Source: Clostridiales bacterium Firm_04
GTDB lineage: Bacteria > Bacillota > Clostridia > Oscillospirales > Ruminococcaceae
NCBI GenBank assembly: GCA_001603005.1
Contig: LVAJ01000029.1
Coordinates: 1 to 64,000, forward strand
DNA length: 64,000 nucleotides
Direction: 5' to 3'
A model generated the notes under the pieces. The model was not told where the DNA came from and made no database searches. It saw only the letters and a program-made list of their open reading frames with translations. Shown here one piece after another: positions 7,226 through 16,220 of this stretch. How positions within the stretch are numbered: the first letter of the stretch is position 1; each line of letters begins with the position of its first letter. The translations under genes were made by a program, and so were the position numbers.

Positions 7226-9430
7226 TTACGGTTTGTTCAGCAGATCATCCCATGTCAGCGATTTGCCTGCAACCGTATTTTCGGTGTAGTAGATCAGAAT
7301 ATACTGCGCGTCCTCGACCGTGAGTGCGCCGTCGCCGTTGACGTCTGCGGCTTTCATCTGTACGGCGTTCAGTCCGCTGTCATTGCCCGCAAACTGCTCC
7401 GTATACGCAATCAGCGCCGCCTGCGCATCGTCCACGCCGACCGTGCCGTTCCCGTTGAGGTCGCCGCGGATGTACTGCGTGACCGGTGCGGTCGTGACAG
7501 CCGCGGTGCTTGTGGTAACCGCATTGGTTGTGGCAAATGTATTCGTTGTGGCAACTGCCTTTGTCGTGGCGGCTGTATTCGTTGTGGCAACTGCCTTTGT
7601 CGTGGCGGCTGTATTCGTTGTGGTGGCTGTATTCGTCGTGGTAGCATTGGTCGTTGCAGTCGTAGCGGCGGAAGTTGTTACGGTCACGCTCCCTATAGCT
7701 TCAAATGGTATTTCGCATCTTTGAGCATATTCTTCAGCGGCTGATCCTGCATAACCTTTAATGACTTTCAAATCGGTACAATCGGATAAAGCATCTACAC
7801 CAATGCTGGTTACACCAGCCGGAATAGTAATGCTTGTCAAGCCAGTGCAGCCGATGAATGCATAATCACTAATAATTGTGACACTGTCCGGAATCGTGAT
7901 GTCAGTCAGGTTTATGCAATTTTGAAATGCTCCGGATTCAATATTCGTAACACTGTTCGGAATATCGATACTTGTCAGACTGATACAGTCCATAAATGCA
8001 TTGTCACCAATATTGGTAACACTGTTCGGAATTGTGATACTAGCCAATCCGGTACAATCACCAAATGCACATTCACCTATTTCAGTAACACTATTCGGAA
8101 TAGTAAAGCTTGTTAAACCGGTGCAACCGTAAAATGCACCATCACTAATAATTGCAACACCATCTGAGAGTGTGATACTTGTAAGATTCGGACAATCCAT
8201 AAATACGTTGTATCCAATTTTAGTGACACTACTGGGAATCGTGATTCCTGTCAATTTTGTACATTCATTGAATGCATAACTGCAAATACTTGTCACAGTA
8301 TCAGGAATAATGACATCCCCTTTACAAGGTTTTGCGTCAATCAGTATTCCGTTCACAATAACAAGCGGATATTCTTTCTGTCTTGCAAACAGCCAAGCTG
8401 TTCCTTCAAATGCATGTTCACTGATTTCCGTCACACTTTCCGGAATCGTGATATTCAGCAGATTGGTACAGTCGCAGAATGCTCGTGAACCGATACTGAT
8501 GACACCGTCCGAAATCACAGCACTCGTTAAGCCGTTGCATCCTTCAAACGCCGCTTTTTCGATGTTAGTGACACTTTCTGGAATGGTAATACTTGTTAAG
8601 CCAGCACATTTGCTGAATGCCATATCAATGATACTTGTTACACCGTCCGGAACAGAAATATCCCCCTTGCATGTGGTACCGTCAATCAATAACCCGTTCA
8701 CAATCACAAGCGGATTTTCACTCTGCCTTGCACGAAGCCACGGTGTACCCTTAAAAGAATCAGCACCAATGTGCTCAACGCTGTCCGGAATCGTAAGAGT
8801 GTATAAACCAGTACAGCCGCTGAAAGCACTGCTTCCAATGCTTGTGACACCGTCAGGAATCATGATTTCATTGATACCGGAACATCCGTAGAATGAATTA
8901 TATCCGATACTGGTTACACTGTTTGGAATAGAAATACTTCTTAGTCTTGAACACTTTTCAAATATTCTATTACCAATGTTTGTAACGCCATCTGGAATGT
9001 TAATGCTTGTCAATCCAGTACAGCCGGAAAAAGCGCTGTCACCAATACTTGTGACACTGTTCGGAATTGTAACGCTTGTCAATTCGGTGCAATCGGAAAA
9101 AGCGCTGTTTCCAATACTTGTGACACTATACGGAATCGTGATACTTGTCAGTCGTCTGCAGTTTGAAAATGCATTATAACGAATGCCGGTAACGGGAACA
9201 CCGTCAATCCATGATGAAATCTTAATTGTGCTTGCATCTGTAAAAAGACACTTTTCCACTTCCGCATAATCATCAAAAATACGATATCGGAGCAGACCAT
9301 CCTCTTGAGTCACCGATTCTGCGGCATAAGCAGTTCGCTGCGGCAGAGCATCCGCCGGCATTGCAGCAGAAACGGCGGTGAACGCCAGACATGCCGCGCA
9401 GAGCAGTGCGGGCTTTCGGAACTTTGTCAT
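7226..9430 (-). CDS. Secreted BspA-like leucine-rich-repeat protein with C-terminal dockerin-like module
   Basis: This 734-residue protein has a signal peptide (residues 1-36) and then about twenty LRR_5 repeats of 23 residues with the pattern SITIPNSVTSIGDSAFSGC. Two larger inserts with the motif WLxARQxExPLVIVNG break the solenoid. A Thr/Ala-rich linker follows, then two EF-hand-like dockerin segments (GDLNGNGTVGVDDAQAALIAY and DVNGDGALTVEDAQYILIYY) with a WDDLL end. LRR_5 proteins are surface adhesion or binding modules, and a dockerin would dock it to a cohesin. The start at 9430 is chosen because GGAG lies 7 bases before that ATG; the longer frame from 9457 has no such site. The repeat region is AT-richer than its neighbours. 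The ligand is unknown. Confidence 0.9.
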   Translation of the reverse strand: MTKFRKPALLCAACLAFTAVSAAMPADALPQRTAYAAESVTQEDGLLRYRIFDDYAEVEKCLFTDASTIKISSWIDGVPVTGIRYNAFSNCRRLTSITIPYSVTSIGNSAFSDCTELTSVTIPNSVTSIGDSAFSGCTGLTSINIPDGVTNIGNRIFEKCSRLRSISIPNSVTSIGYNSFYGCSGINEIMIPDGVTSIGSSAFSGCTGLYTLTIPDSVEHIGADSFKGTPWLRARQSENPLVIVNGLLIDGTTCKGDISVPDGVTSIIDMAFSKCAGLTSITIPESVTNIEKAAFEGCNGLTSAVISDGVISIGSRAFCDCTNLLNITIPESVTEISEHAFEGTAWLFARQKEYPLVIVNGILIDAKPCKGDVIIPDTVTSICSYAFNECTKLTGITIPSSVTKIGYNVFMDCPNLTSITLSDGVAIISDGAFYGCTGLTSFTIPNSVTEIGECAFGDCTGLASITIPNSVTNIGDNAFMDCISLTSIDIPNSVTNIESGAFQNCINLTDITIPDSVTIISDYAFIGCTGLTSITIPAGVTSIGVDALSDCTDLKVIKGYAGSAAEEYAQRCEIPFEAIGSVTVTTSAATTATTNATTTNTATTTNTAATTKAVATTNTAATTKAVATTNTFATTNAVTTSTAAVTTAPVTQYIRGDLNGNGTVGVDDAQAALIAYTEQFAGNDSGLNAVQMKAADVNGDGALTVEDAQYILIYYTENTVAGKSLTWDDLLNKP
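7545..7616 (-). repeat. 36 bp tandem repeat encoding the Thr/Ala linker
   Basis: Two exact 36 bp copies (7545-7580 and 7581-7616) with degenerate flanking copies encode the 12-residue unit ATTNTAATTKAV in the LRR/dockerin protein. The unit length keeps the frame, so the linker can expand or shrink without a frameshift. Confidence 0.9.
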
Positions 9431-9471
9431 TGTCAATCTCCTTTCGCGCAAGAACAATTCGGTACAACTCC

Positions 9472-9500
9472 ATTATAATACAAATCAAACAAAAATGCAA
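9472..9500 (-). promoter_or_regulatory. Promoter of the LRR/dockerin gene
   Basis: Minus-strand TTGCAT (9495-9500), 17 bp, TATAAT (9472-9477), about 42 bp before the start. It uses the same hexamers as the sortase operon promoter. Confidence 0.8.
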
Positions 9501-9598
9501 GACGGATCCGGCAGGAATACGGGAGCTGAAAATTCGGAGATCTTGCGCAGAATACAGGAGATCTCTCAAAAAGCGGATCTCATGCGAATCTCTCCGGT

Positions 9599-9958
9599 TC
9601 AGTTCAGCAGCTCTATTGTTTCTTTATACGGAACAGATGCAAAACCGGATTGCCATGTCAGTTTATAATAGGCAGTGACCAGTCTGCAATGCGATGCGTA
9701 ATATTTTTTGTATCCGCAGTTGGAGCAGGTATCATATTCCGTCTGCAGCTGCGTACTGACTTTGACCAGTGTCAGAAAAGAGCGTCGCTGACTGTTGTCA
9801 ATTTCTACCCAGCTGCCGAAAGAACTGTAATGCCTGCAATGATGATCGCATGCCGCATGTGCGGTGATGCTGCCGGTATTCCGGTACAGCACTGTGCCGG
9901 AGACGGTTACAAAAGCCATTGCTGCTGCGGCAATGCGTTTTTTCAGAGTGTTCTTCAT
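9599..9958 (-). CDS. Small secreted Cys-rich protein, paralog 2
   Basis: A 119-residue protein with a signal peptide ending near ITAHA. The mature part of about 85 residues has CDHHCRHYS at its start, then STQLQTEYDTCSNCGYKKYY and HCR. Cys and His are conserved with the upstream paralog (C-x2-HC, C-x2-C, HC), which could bind a metal or form disulfides. I do not recognise the family. It lies 45 bp after its paralog and is probably cotranscribed from the promoter at 10422-10450. Confidence 0.75.
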   Translation of the reverse strand: MKNTLKKRIAAAAMAFVTVSGTVLYRNTGSITAHAACDHHCRHYSSFGSWVEIDNSQRRSFLTLVKVSTQLQTEYDTCSNCGYKKYYASHCRLVTAYYKLTWQSGFASVPYKETIELLN

Positions 9959-10003
9959 ATGGATCGCTTCCTTTCTTTGATGTGTTCAGATATCCGGAAT
10001 GGT

Positions 10004-10357
10004 TCAGGAGAGTACCTCAATATATTCATAGCGATAGTATGCTTGGATGCCGCGCATCGGCGTGAGAACAGTGTTGACCTTTCTGCAATGCGTTGCGTAA
10101 TATTTTTTGTATCCGCAGTTGGAGCAGGTATCATATTCCGTTTGCAGCTGTGTGCTAACCTGAATCGGTGTCAGGAAATTGTAAATGAGGCGATTGTCAA
10201 TCTCTGTCCACTCACTGAAAGTGCTGTAATGTCTGCAATGGTGACTGCACGCTGCATGCGCGGTGATGCTGCCGGTTTGCCCGTACTGTGCTGTTCCGAG
10301 CACAGTTCCGAAAGCCATTGCTGCCGTGAGGATCCCCTTGACGATTTTGTGTTTCAT
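10004..10357 (-). CDS. Small secreted Cys-rich protein, paralog 1
   Basis: A 117-residue protein with a signal peptide (KGILTAAMAFGTVLGTAQ...TAHA) and a mature domain starting ACSHHCRHYSTFSEW. The block STQLQTEYDTCSNCGYKKYY is nearly identical in the neighbouring paralog, while the 30 C-terminal residues differ. This is a recent tandem duplication with a conserved core and a variable end, as seen in secreted peptides or toxins, but function is unknown. AAGGAAC precedes the ATG. A consensus promoter stands 65 bp upstream. Confidence 0.75.
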   Translation of the reverse strand: MKHKIVKGILTAAMAFGTVLGTAQYGQTGSITAHAACSHHCRHYSTFSEWTEIDNRLIYNFLTPIQVSTQLQTEYDTCSNCGYKKYYATHCRKVNTVLTPMRGIQAYYRYEYIEVLS

Positions 10358-10421
10358 GATTACTGTTCCTTTCCGTTAAAATAATATTAAGTTTTGGCAA
10401 TATATTGCCGCAACTAATTGC

Positions 10422-10450
10422 ATTATATAATAAACAAATCATTCTGTCAA
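10422..10450 (-). promoter_or_regulatory. Promoter of the Cys-rich secreted pair
   Basis: Perfect consensus on the minus strand: TTGACA (10445-10450), 17 bp, TATAAT (10422-10427). It suggests strong constitutive expression. The rest of the 261 bp divergent spacer holds the SDR promoter and nothing else I can name. Confidence 0.85.
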
Positions 10451-10534
10451 GCGGATTATGGAAAATGCGCAAAAAACGGATAAAAGTTCCGGGCGATCGC
10501 AAGGATGTTTTACGGATGCTGAATACACGCCCGC

Positions 10535-10563
10535 TTTACTTTTCCCGCAAAATGTTGTATACT
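10535..10563 (+). promoter_or_regulatory. Promoter of the SDR-HD-rnz-cca cluster
   Basis: TTTACT (10535-10540), 17 bp, TATACT (10558-10563), about 55 bp before the SDR start. Confidence 0.65.
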
Positions 10564-10618
10564 ATATCTGAAAGGCGGCTGCATGCCGCGACACCAGCTA
10601 TGACAAAGGAGAAACCCC

Positions 10619-11332
10619 ATGATTGCACTTGTGACCGGCGCTTCGCGCGGCATCGGCGCGGCTGCTGCAAAACGGCTCGCGGCGGACGGCTATACCGTCA
10701 TCGTTCACTGCCGGCAGGAGACCGGAAAAGCAGCGCAGATCGCCAAAGAGACCGGCGGCATCGTCATGCAGGCGGATCTCGGCGATTTTGCGCAGACCGA
10801 CCGCATGATTCAGGTAATCATACAGCAGTTCGGCGGGATCGACCTGCTCGTGAACAATGCCGGCATTGCGCTTTCCGGACTGTTTCAGGATATTTCCGAT
10901 GAAGATGCGATGCGGCTGTTCATGGTCGATCTCGGCGGCACCATGCATACGGCAAAGCGCGTCCTGCCGCACATGCTGCGGGCGCACCGCGGGTGCATCA
11001 TCAATGTCGCATCCGTCTGGGGCGAGGTCGGCGCCGCCTGCGAGGTGCATTATTCCGCGGCAAAGGCTGCGGTCATCGGCTTCACAAAGGCGCTTGCAAA
11101 AGAGGTCGGACCGTCCGGCATCCGCGTCAACTGCATCTCCCCCGGCGTCATCGACACCGACATGAACCGCATGCACGATGCCGAAACGATGCAGTGCCTT
11201 GCCGACGAAACACCGCTTTGCAGGATCGGTACGCCGGAGGATGCGGCGGAGGCGATCGCATTTCTCGCGTCTGAACGCGCCGGCTTTATCACCGGACAGA
11301 TCCTGCCCGTCAACGGAGGGTTCAACATATGA
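10619..11332 (+). CDS. Short-chain dehydrogenase/reductase, FabG-like
   Basis: A 237-residue NAD(P)H-dependent oxidoreductase of the classical SDR family, closest in look to 3-oxoacyl-ACP reductase. The Rossmann motif TGASRGIG is at 6-13, NNAG at 79-82, catalytic Ser132 in NVASVWG, and YSAAK gives Tyr145 and Lys149. The PG motif and GGFNI end are typical. It is not next to other fatty-acid synthesis genes, so the substrate cannot be assigned. AAAGGAG precedes the ATG. Its stop overlaps the next start (ATGA), so it is translationally coupled to the HD protein. Confidence 0.88.
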   Translation: MIALVTGASRGIGAAAAKRLAADGYTVIVHCRQETGKAAQIAKETGGIVMQADLGDFAQTDRMIQVIIQQFGGIDLLVNNAGIALSGLFQDISDEDAMRLFMVDLGGTMHTAKRVLPHMLRAHRGCIINVASVWGEVGAACEVHYSAAKAAVIGFTKALAKEVGPSGIRVNCISPGVIDTDMNRMHDAETMQCLADETPLCRIGTPEDAAEAIAFLASERAGFITGQILPVNGGFNI

Positions 11333-11925
11333 ATGATGCAGAAAAACAGCGATTTACCGAACAGATCCGGTTTCTCGTTGAAATGGATAAGATGAAGAAT
11401 ATCTACCGGCAGACGCGCGTGCTGCACGAGGACCGTGCGGAAAATGATGCGGAGCATGCGTGGCATCTCGCGATGCTGGCGCTCGTGCTCAGCGAATACG
11501 CAAATGAGCCGGTCGATCTGAAAAAGGTGCTCGCAACGGTGCTCATCCACGATGTCGTGGAGATCGACGCGGGCGATACCTATGCCTACGACGAAGCGGG
11601 CAATGCGACCAAGGCGGAGCGCGAACAGAAAGCAGCCGACCGGCTGTTCGGCATGCTGCCGGACGATCAGGCAAAGGAAATGCGGCAGCTCTGGGATGAA
11701 TTTGAAGCGTTTTCCACGCCGGAAGCGCGGTTTGCCAATGCGCTCGACCGCGTGCAGCCGCTCATGCTCAATTTCTGCAAGCACGGCGAATCGTGGAAAA
11801 CGCACGGCACAAAGCGCGAACAGGTCGAAAACCGCAACCGCGTTGTGCGGGACGGCTCGGAAGTGCTCGGCGATTTTGTCGCGGAGCTGATCCGCCGCGC
11901 TGCTGCGGAAGGACTGCTGAAATAA
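11329..11925 (+). CDS. HD-domain phosphohydrolase (YfbR-like)
   Basis: A 198-residue metal-dependent hydrolase of the HD_3 type, similar in layout to 5'-nucleotidase YfbR. Metal ligands visible are His43 in AEHAWHL, the HD pair at 74-75 in VLIHDVVEID, and a later Asp in ANALDRVQPL. Family members dephosphorylate (deoxy)nucleoside monophosphates. The exact substrate here is inferred only. It is coupled to the SDR by an ATGA overlap and is 16 bp from RNase Z. Confidence 0.85.
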   Translation: MNDAEKQRFTEQIRFLVEMDKMKNIYRQTRVLHEDRAENDAEHAWHLAMLALVLSEYANEPVDLKKVLATVLIHDVVEIDAGDTYAYDEAGNATKAEREQKAADRLFGMLPDDQAKEMRQLWDEFEAFSTPEARFANALDRVQPLMLNFCKHGESWKTHGTKREQVENRNRVVRDGSEVLGDFVAELIRRAAAEGLLK

Positions 11926-11941
11926 GCAAAGAGGAGTCAAA

Positions 11942-12850
11942 ATGTTAGATGTTGCATTACTCGGCACGGGCGGTACCATGCCGATGAAAAACCGCTGGCT
12001 GACCAGCTGCATGATCCGGAACGAGGGACAAAGCGTGCTGATCGACTGCGGAGAGGGCACGCAGATCGCCCTGAAATGCGCCGGCAGATCGGTGCAGAAG
12101 CTGGATCTGCTCTGCTTTACCCATTATCACGCCGACCACATCAGCGGACTGCCGGGGCTGCTGCTCTCAATGGGGCTGGAAGGCAGAACCGAGCCGCTGC
12201 TGCTCGCGGGGCCGCGCGGTCTGCGCAAAACGGTCGAGGGGCTGCGCGTCATTGCGCCGGAGCTGCCGTTCCCGCTCGAATATCTCGAATATGACAGCGA
12301 CGTAACGGAACTGCATGCCGCCGGACTGGAAATCACTGCATTTGCCGTGCAGCATACCCTGCCCTGCTGCGGCTACCGGCTGCATCTGCCGCGTGCCGGA
12401 AAATTCGATCCCGAACGCGCTAAGGCGGCGGGGATCCCGATGCGGCTCTGGGGCGTGCTCCAGAAGCAGGAGACTGCCGAGCTGGACGGCGTGACCTATC
12501 ATCAGTCGCAGGTGCTCGGTGCGCCGCGGCGCGGGCTGACCGTCACCTACTGCACCGATACGCGCCCTGTCCCCGCGATCACGAAGTATGCCGATGACGC
12601 GGATCTGCTCATTCTCGAAGGCATGTACGGCGAGCCGGAAAAGCTCGACAAGGCGCTCGAAACCAAGCATATGATGTTCACAGAGGCGGCGGAGATCGCA
12701 AAAGATGCCAATGCGCACCGGCTCTGGCTGACGCATTTTTCGCCGTCGCTGCCGAATCCGAAGGACTATCTGCCGCATGCTGCCGCGATCTTTCCCGAAA
12801 CGGTCATCCCCGATGACGGCAGGGAGATCGACCTGCAATTTACGGAGTGA
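11942..12850 (+). CDS. rnz: Ribonuclease Z, tRNA 3' processing endonuclease
   Basis: This 302-residue metallo-beta-lactamase-fold endonuclease cuts the 3' trailer from tRNA precursors. The zinc motif is THYHADH at 60-66, followed by ISGLPGLLLSMG, which is characteristic of RNase Z rather than other MBL hydrolases. Further metal ligands are His in FAVQHTLPCCGYR, Asp in TYCTDTRP and His in LWLTHFSPS. AAAGAGG precedes the ATG. It stands in the same direction as cca 1.3 kb downstream, so two enzymes that finish tRNA 3' ends lie in one gene cluster. Confidence 0.92.
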   Translation: MLDVALLGTGGTMPMKNRWLTSCMIRNEGQSVLIDCGEGTQIALKCAGRSVQKLDLLCFTHYHADHISGLPGLLLSMGLEGRTEPLLLAGPRGLRKTVEGLRVIAPELPFPLEYLEYDSDVTELHAAGLEITAFAVQHTLPCCGYRLHLPRAGKFDPERAKAAGIPMRLWGVLQKQETAELDGVTYHQSQVLGAPRRGLTVTYCTDTRPVPAITKYADDADLLILEGMYGEPEKLDKALETKHMMFTEAAEIAKDANAHRLWLTHFSPSLPNPKDYLPHAAAIFPETVIPDDGREIDLQFTE

Positions 12851-12856
12851 ATCCCC

Positions 12857-13387
12857 ATGAAAAAAGAACCGTATCCGCAAATGTCTCCGTATGCGGATGT
12901 GCCGCCGATTTTGTTCCGGCAGGTCACGGTTTATCCCGATGACGGGAACGGCAGACCGGATGATACCGTTCTGTTCACCGATTCTATCGGCAGAATCTGG
13001 CAGATCACGGATGCGGAAACCTGCTGCCTGCCGGACAGAGAACTGGCGATCCGGTTTGCAGCCGGCAGTCTGGACGGAAAAATAGAAGAAACCGGCTTTT
13101 GCAATGCAGCGGAATTGTACGGGCAATACGATCTGGTAATCGGAACGATTCTGCATCAGGGCATGCCGAAGATCGCCTGTCCGGAGACAGCGCCGGAAGC
13201 CGGAATCCCGCTGACCTTTTACTATGCAATGTATGATGAATACAATGCGCTGTACGGCGATGTGCGGGACGATATCGTGCGCGTATGCATCGGCACGGCG
13301 CACGGCGGGGTGCAGGATCCGGCGGACAATGAAACGGTCACAGCAGTCTGCAAATGGCTGATGACATCTGCACAGAAAAAGGAATGA
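12857..13387 (+). CDS. Hypothetical protein, 176 aa
   Basis: A soluble acidic protein without signal peptide or membrane segment, and I do not recognise a family. It contains ILFRQVTVYPDDGNGR and a tryptophan at IWQITD near its middle. It follows rnz by 6 bp, using a GGAGTGAAT ribosome site that overlaps the rnz stop, and is 7 bp from the next gene, so it belongs to the cluster transcript. Codon use resembles its neighbours. Confidence 0.7.
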   Translation: MKKEPYPQMSPYADVPPILFRQVTVYPDDGNGRPDDTVLFTDSIGRIWQITDAETCCLPDRELAIRFAAGSLDGKIEETGFCNAAELYGQYDLVIGTILHQGMPKIACPETAPEAGIPLTFYYAMYDEYNALYGDVRDDIVRVCIGTAHGGVQDPADNETVTAVCKWLMTSAQKKE

Positions 13388-13394
13388 TTCTCCT

Positions 13395-14153
13395 ATGGAT
13401 ATGAAAAAATTTTTTCGCCGGCTATGGAAAACGCTGCTCGGCATGGTGCTGTTCATGGGACTGAAGACCGGCTGTGCTATGCTCACGAGAGAGGGCGATT
13501 TTTCAACAGAAGCGAGGATCGCCGCGGAACATGTGCCGGCGGAGACCTATTATGCCGATCTGCTCGTGCAGCTGCCGCAAAATGACCGGCTGCGCACTGC
13601 GGATACCGGCGTGCGGCTCGACGGCGCGGAGATCAGCGAAAACAGCGAGATCTTCCGCTATGATACGGATAACTACGTCAGCGCGTCGCTGCATTATGGC
13701 TATGCGGAGCAGATCTCGTTTCCGGAGCATCCGGGTGAGAACCGACTGGAAACGAATATCCGGTTCAGCGGCAACACCAAAGACGGCAGATTCAGCCGCG
13801 GCAAATATTTTACGCAGATCCCGTCGTTCCGCATTGCCTATGTCAGTCAGGACGGCAGGGTGCTCGGCGTGACCGATCCGGCGGAAAAGAGAACGCATAT
13901 GCTGGATCTGTACGGCGTATCATTCCGGACGGACGGCAGCGCGGCGCATTATGACATCGTCATGGGCGATGACTGGAACACTGCGGCGACTGTGCTTGCA
14001 GTCGAAATGGTGCTGCTGACAATTTTCGTCATCATTGCGATTCCGGTCTATGCGATCGCTCGCGCGGTCAGCTGGCGCCGCAGCCGGAAAGCGATGACCG
14101 CAGAAATCGAACAGCATGCTGCGCAGGATCATGACAGCGGCGGACAGCCGTGA
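13395..14153 (+). CDS. Membrane protein with two helices and an extracytoplasmic domain, unknown
   Basis: A 252-residue protein with a basic start (MDMKKFFRRLWK), a hydrophobic segment at about 13-32, a soluble middle domain of about 165 residues and a second helix at about 200-225, then a charged cytosolic tail. The arrangement resembles DUF3592-type membrane proteins such as those at 34.4-36.1 kb, but I cannot confirm homology by eye. ATG 13401 is an alternative start. It lies between the unknown 176-residue gene and cca. Confidence 0.65.
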   Translation: MDMKKFFRRLWKTLLGMVLFMGLKTGCAMLTREGDFSTEARIAAEHVPAETYYADLLVQLPQNDRLRTADTGVRLDGAEISENSEIFRYDTDNYVSASLHYGYAEQISFPEHPGENRLETNIRFSGNTKDGRFSRGKYFTQIPSFRIAYVSQDGRVLGVTDPAEKRTHMLDLYGVSFRTDGSAAHYDIVMGDDWNTAATVLAVEMVLLTIFVIIAIPVYAIARAVSWRRSRKAMTAEIEQHAAQDHDSGGQP

Positions 14154-14174
14154 TTTTTCCGAAAGGACATTTTT

Positions 14175-15539
14175 ATGCCACAAATTCAGATCACACCGCC
14201 CGCGCCGGTGCAGACCGCACTCGATCTGCTCTGTGCGGCGGGCTTTGAAGCATTTGTCGTCGGCGGCTGCGTCCGCGATGCGCTGCGGGGTGCAGAGCCG
14301 CATGACTGGGACTGCACGACCAATGCAAAGCCCGATCAGATCTGCGCGTGTTTCCGCGATTTTCATGTGATCGAAACGGGCTTGCAGCACGGGACGGTCA
14401 CCGTCGTCATCGAGCACATGCCCATTGAGATCACGACCTACCGCATCGACGGCGTATATGCAGACCACCGGAGACCGGATTCCGTGTCGTTCACCGATTC
14501 GCTGACCGATGACCTTGCACGGCGCGATTTCACGGTCAATGCTATGGCGTTTCATCCGGAACGCGGGCTGATTGATCCGTTTCACGGCGCGGACGATCTC
14601 CGCGCGGGCATCATCCGCTGCGTCGGGAATCCGCGCGACCGATTCAATGAGGACGGGCTGCGCATTCTGCGGGCAATGCGGTTCGCGTCCGTGCTCGATA
14701 TCCGCATTGAACCGGAAACGGCGGCGGCGGTGCATGACCAGAAAGATCTGCTGCACCACATTTCCGCGGAGCGCATCGACACCGAACTGACAAAGCTCCT
14801 CTGCGGAACCGGCGCGGAACGCATTCTGACCGAATTTGCAGACGTGCTCTTTACCGTGCTGCCGGAGCTCGAACCGATGTACGGCTTTGACCAGAAAAAT
14901 CCGCATCATGATTATGATGTGTATACGCACACGCTGAAGGCTGTTGCGGCATGTCCGCCGGAGCCGGTTCTGCGCTGGGCGGCGCTGCTCCACGATACCG
15001 GCAAGCCGCATACCTTTACGCTTGACGAACGCGGCGGGCATTTCTACGGGCATGCCGTTGTTTCTGCGGAGATCGCAAAGCGCGCGCTCAAGGCGATGAA
15101 ATGTGACCGCAAGCGCTATGACCGCGTTCTGCTGCTCGTGGAGCGGCACGACACCGTGATGAACGGCACCGAAAAGCAGCTCAAACGCATCGTGCGGCAG
15201 ATCGGTGAGGAAGCCGCGGAGCAACTGCTGCTGCTGCACAAGGCGGATGTGACCGCGCAGGCTGCGTGTCACCGCGCCGAACGCATTGCCGAATCGGACA
15301 GGCTGCTCGGTCTGCTGGCGGAGCTGCGCGCGGCGGACGCCTGCATGAGTCTGAAGCAGCTTGCCGTCACCGGCGGCGATCTGCTGGCGCTCGGTATGCC
15401 GCAGGGAAAGGCGATCGGCGAGATGCTCAACCGGCTGCTGGAATGCGTCATGGAAGGCAGTCTGCCGAATGAAAAGGCGGCGCTGCTGGAAAAAGCGGTA
15501 TCGCTGCGGGGTGATAGAGGTGTCTCCGACGGATTCTGA
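14175..15539 (+). CDS. cca: CCA tRNA nucleotidyltransferase with HD domain
   Basis: This 454-residue class II nucleotidyltransferase adds or repairs the CCA end of tRNAs. The head domain shows FVVGGCVRDALRG around 27-39 and DWD at 44-46 (catalytic carboxylates), then RRDFTVNAMAF and the ERIDTEL region. An HD domain (LLHDTGKPHTF) lies near residue 276, as in many Firmicutes enzymes. GAAAGGAC precedes the ATG. The last 13 or so codons (AVSLRGDRGVSDGF) and the stop are supplied by repeat module A. The same GVSDGF ending occurs in the unrelated transporter at 20835, so the native C-terminus was replaced or extended by the repeat. Confidence 0.92.
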   Translation: MPQIQITPPAPVQTALDLLCAAGFEAFVVGGCVRDALRGAEPHDWDCTTNAKPDQICACFRDFHVIETGLQHGTVTVVIEHMPIEITTYRIDGVYADHRRPDSVSFTDSLTDDLARRDFTVNAMAFHPERGLIDPFHGADDLRAGIIRCVGNPRDRFNEDGLRILRAMRFASVLDIRIEPETAAAVHDQKDLLHHISAERIDTELTKLLCGTGAERILTEFADVLFTVLPELEPMYGFDQKNPHHDYDVYTHTLKAVAACPPEPVLRWAALLHDTGKPHTFTLDERGGHFYGHAVVSAEIAKRALKAMKCDRKRYDRVLLLVERHDTVMNGTEKQLKRIVRQIGEEAAEQLLLLHKADVTAQAACHRAERIAESDRLLGLLAELRAADACMSLKQLAVTGGDLLALGMPQGKAIGEMLNRLLECVMEGSLPNEKAALLEKAVSLRGDRGVSDGF

Positions 15540-15723
15540 ATGGGCTTCACGCACGCTTCGCTATGAGTTTGCAAGCAAACTCACCAAACCCGCCAAAGGG
15601 ATTGCATCCCTTTGGGCGGGGAGCCCCCGCTGGCATTTCCCTCCGGGCAGCGGCGGCGTGGCTCTCCCCACGTTCGCAGTACACGCCGCTGGACGCGGCT
15701 TCTCAAAGGTGACTGCTCCCAGC
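15499..15723. repeat. Mosaic repeat locus 3a: modules A and C at the 3' end of cca
   Basis: Module A begins inside cca at GGTATCGC, includes GTGTCTCCGACGGATTCTGA (which carries the stop), a GAGTTTGC..GCAAACTC hairpin in place of the usual GGGCTTTCAGCCC, and the CCAAAGG..CCTTTGG hairpin. Module C follows at 15618-15723. Confidence 0.85.
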
Positions 15724-15765
15724 GCATTGCGCTCTGCAGACGAAATCGAACGCGCAAACGCAACC

Positions 15766-16145
15766 GGCGCGCACAGTATTAAAGTTTTGATCGAACTTTT
15801 TCAAAAGTTCGCGGAGTCCAGAGGCAGAGCCTCTGGTCGCCCGTCGCAACGGGCGAAATTCCCCAGCGTTCAATTTCGGGAAGAAAAGGGCTTGGGAAAA
15901 GCCCCCCTTTCTAAAAGGGGCAGCTTGTCCCATTCTAAATAGCATCTGCGAAGCAGGCGGGGAGCCCCCGCTGGCATTTCCCTCCGGGCGGCGTGGCTCT
16001 CCCCACGTTCGCAGTACACGCCGCTGGACGCGGCTTGCGGGGAGTCCCCGCGGGCAATTTCCTCCGGAGTGCGGCAGCGTGGCTCTCCCAACTTTTGCTG
16101 TTCACGCCGCTAGACGCGGCTTCTCAAAGGTTACTGCACCCAGCG
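15766..16145. repeat. Mosaic repeat locus 3b: E then two C copies
   Basis: Module E copy 2 (15766-15962) has GAACTTTTTCAAAAGTTC, CCAGAGGCAGAGCCTCTGG and CGCCCGTCGCAACGGGCG stems, plus extra GGGCTTGGGAAAAGCCC and CCCCTTTCTAAAAGGGG hairpins. Two C copies follow back to back at about 15958-16037 and 16036-16145. No gene is credible here. Confidence 0.85.
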
Positions 16146-16220
16146 GATTGCGCTCCTCATACGAAGATGGGCGCACAACCGCGTTCTCGCAAACGTATCC
16201 GATTCACACACAACGCAACC

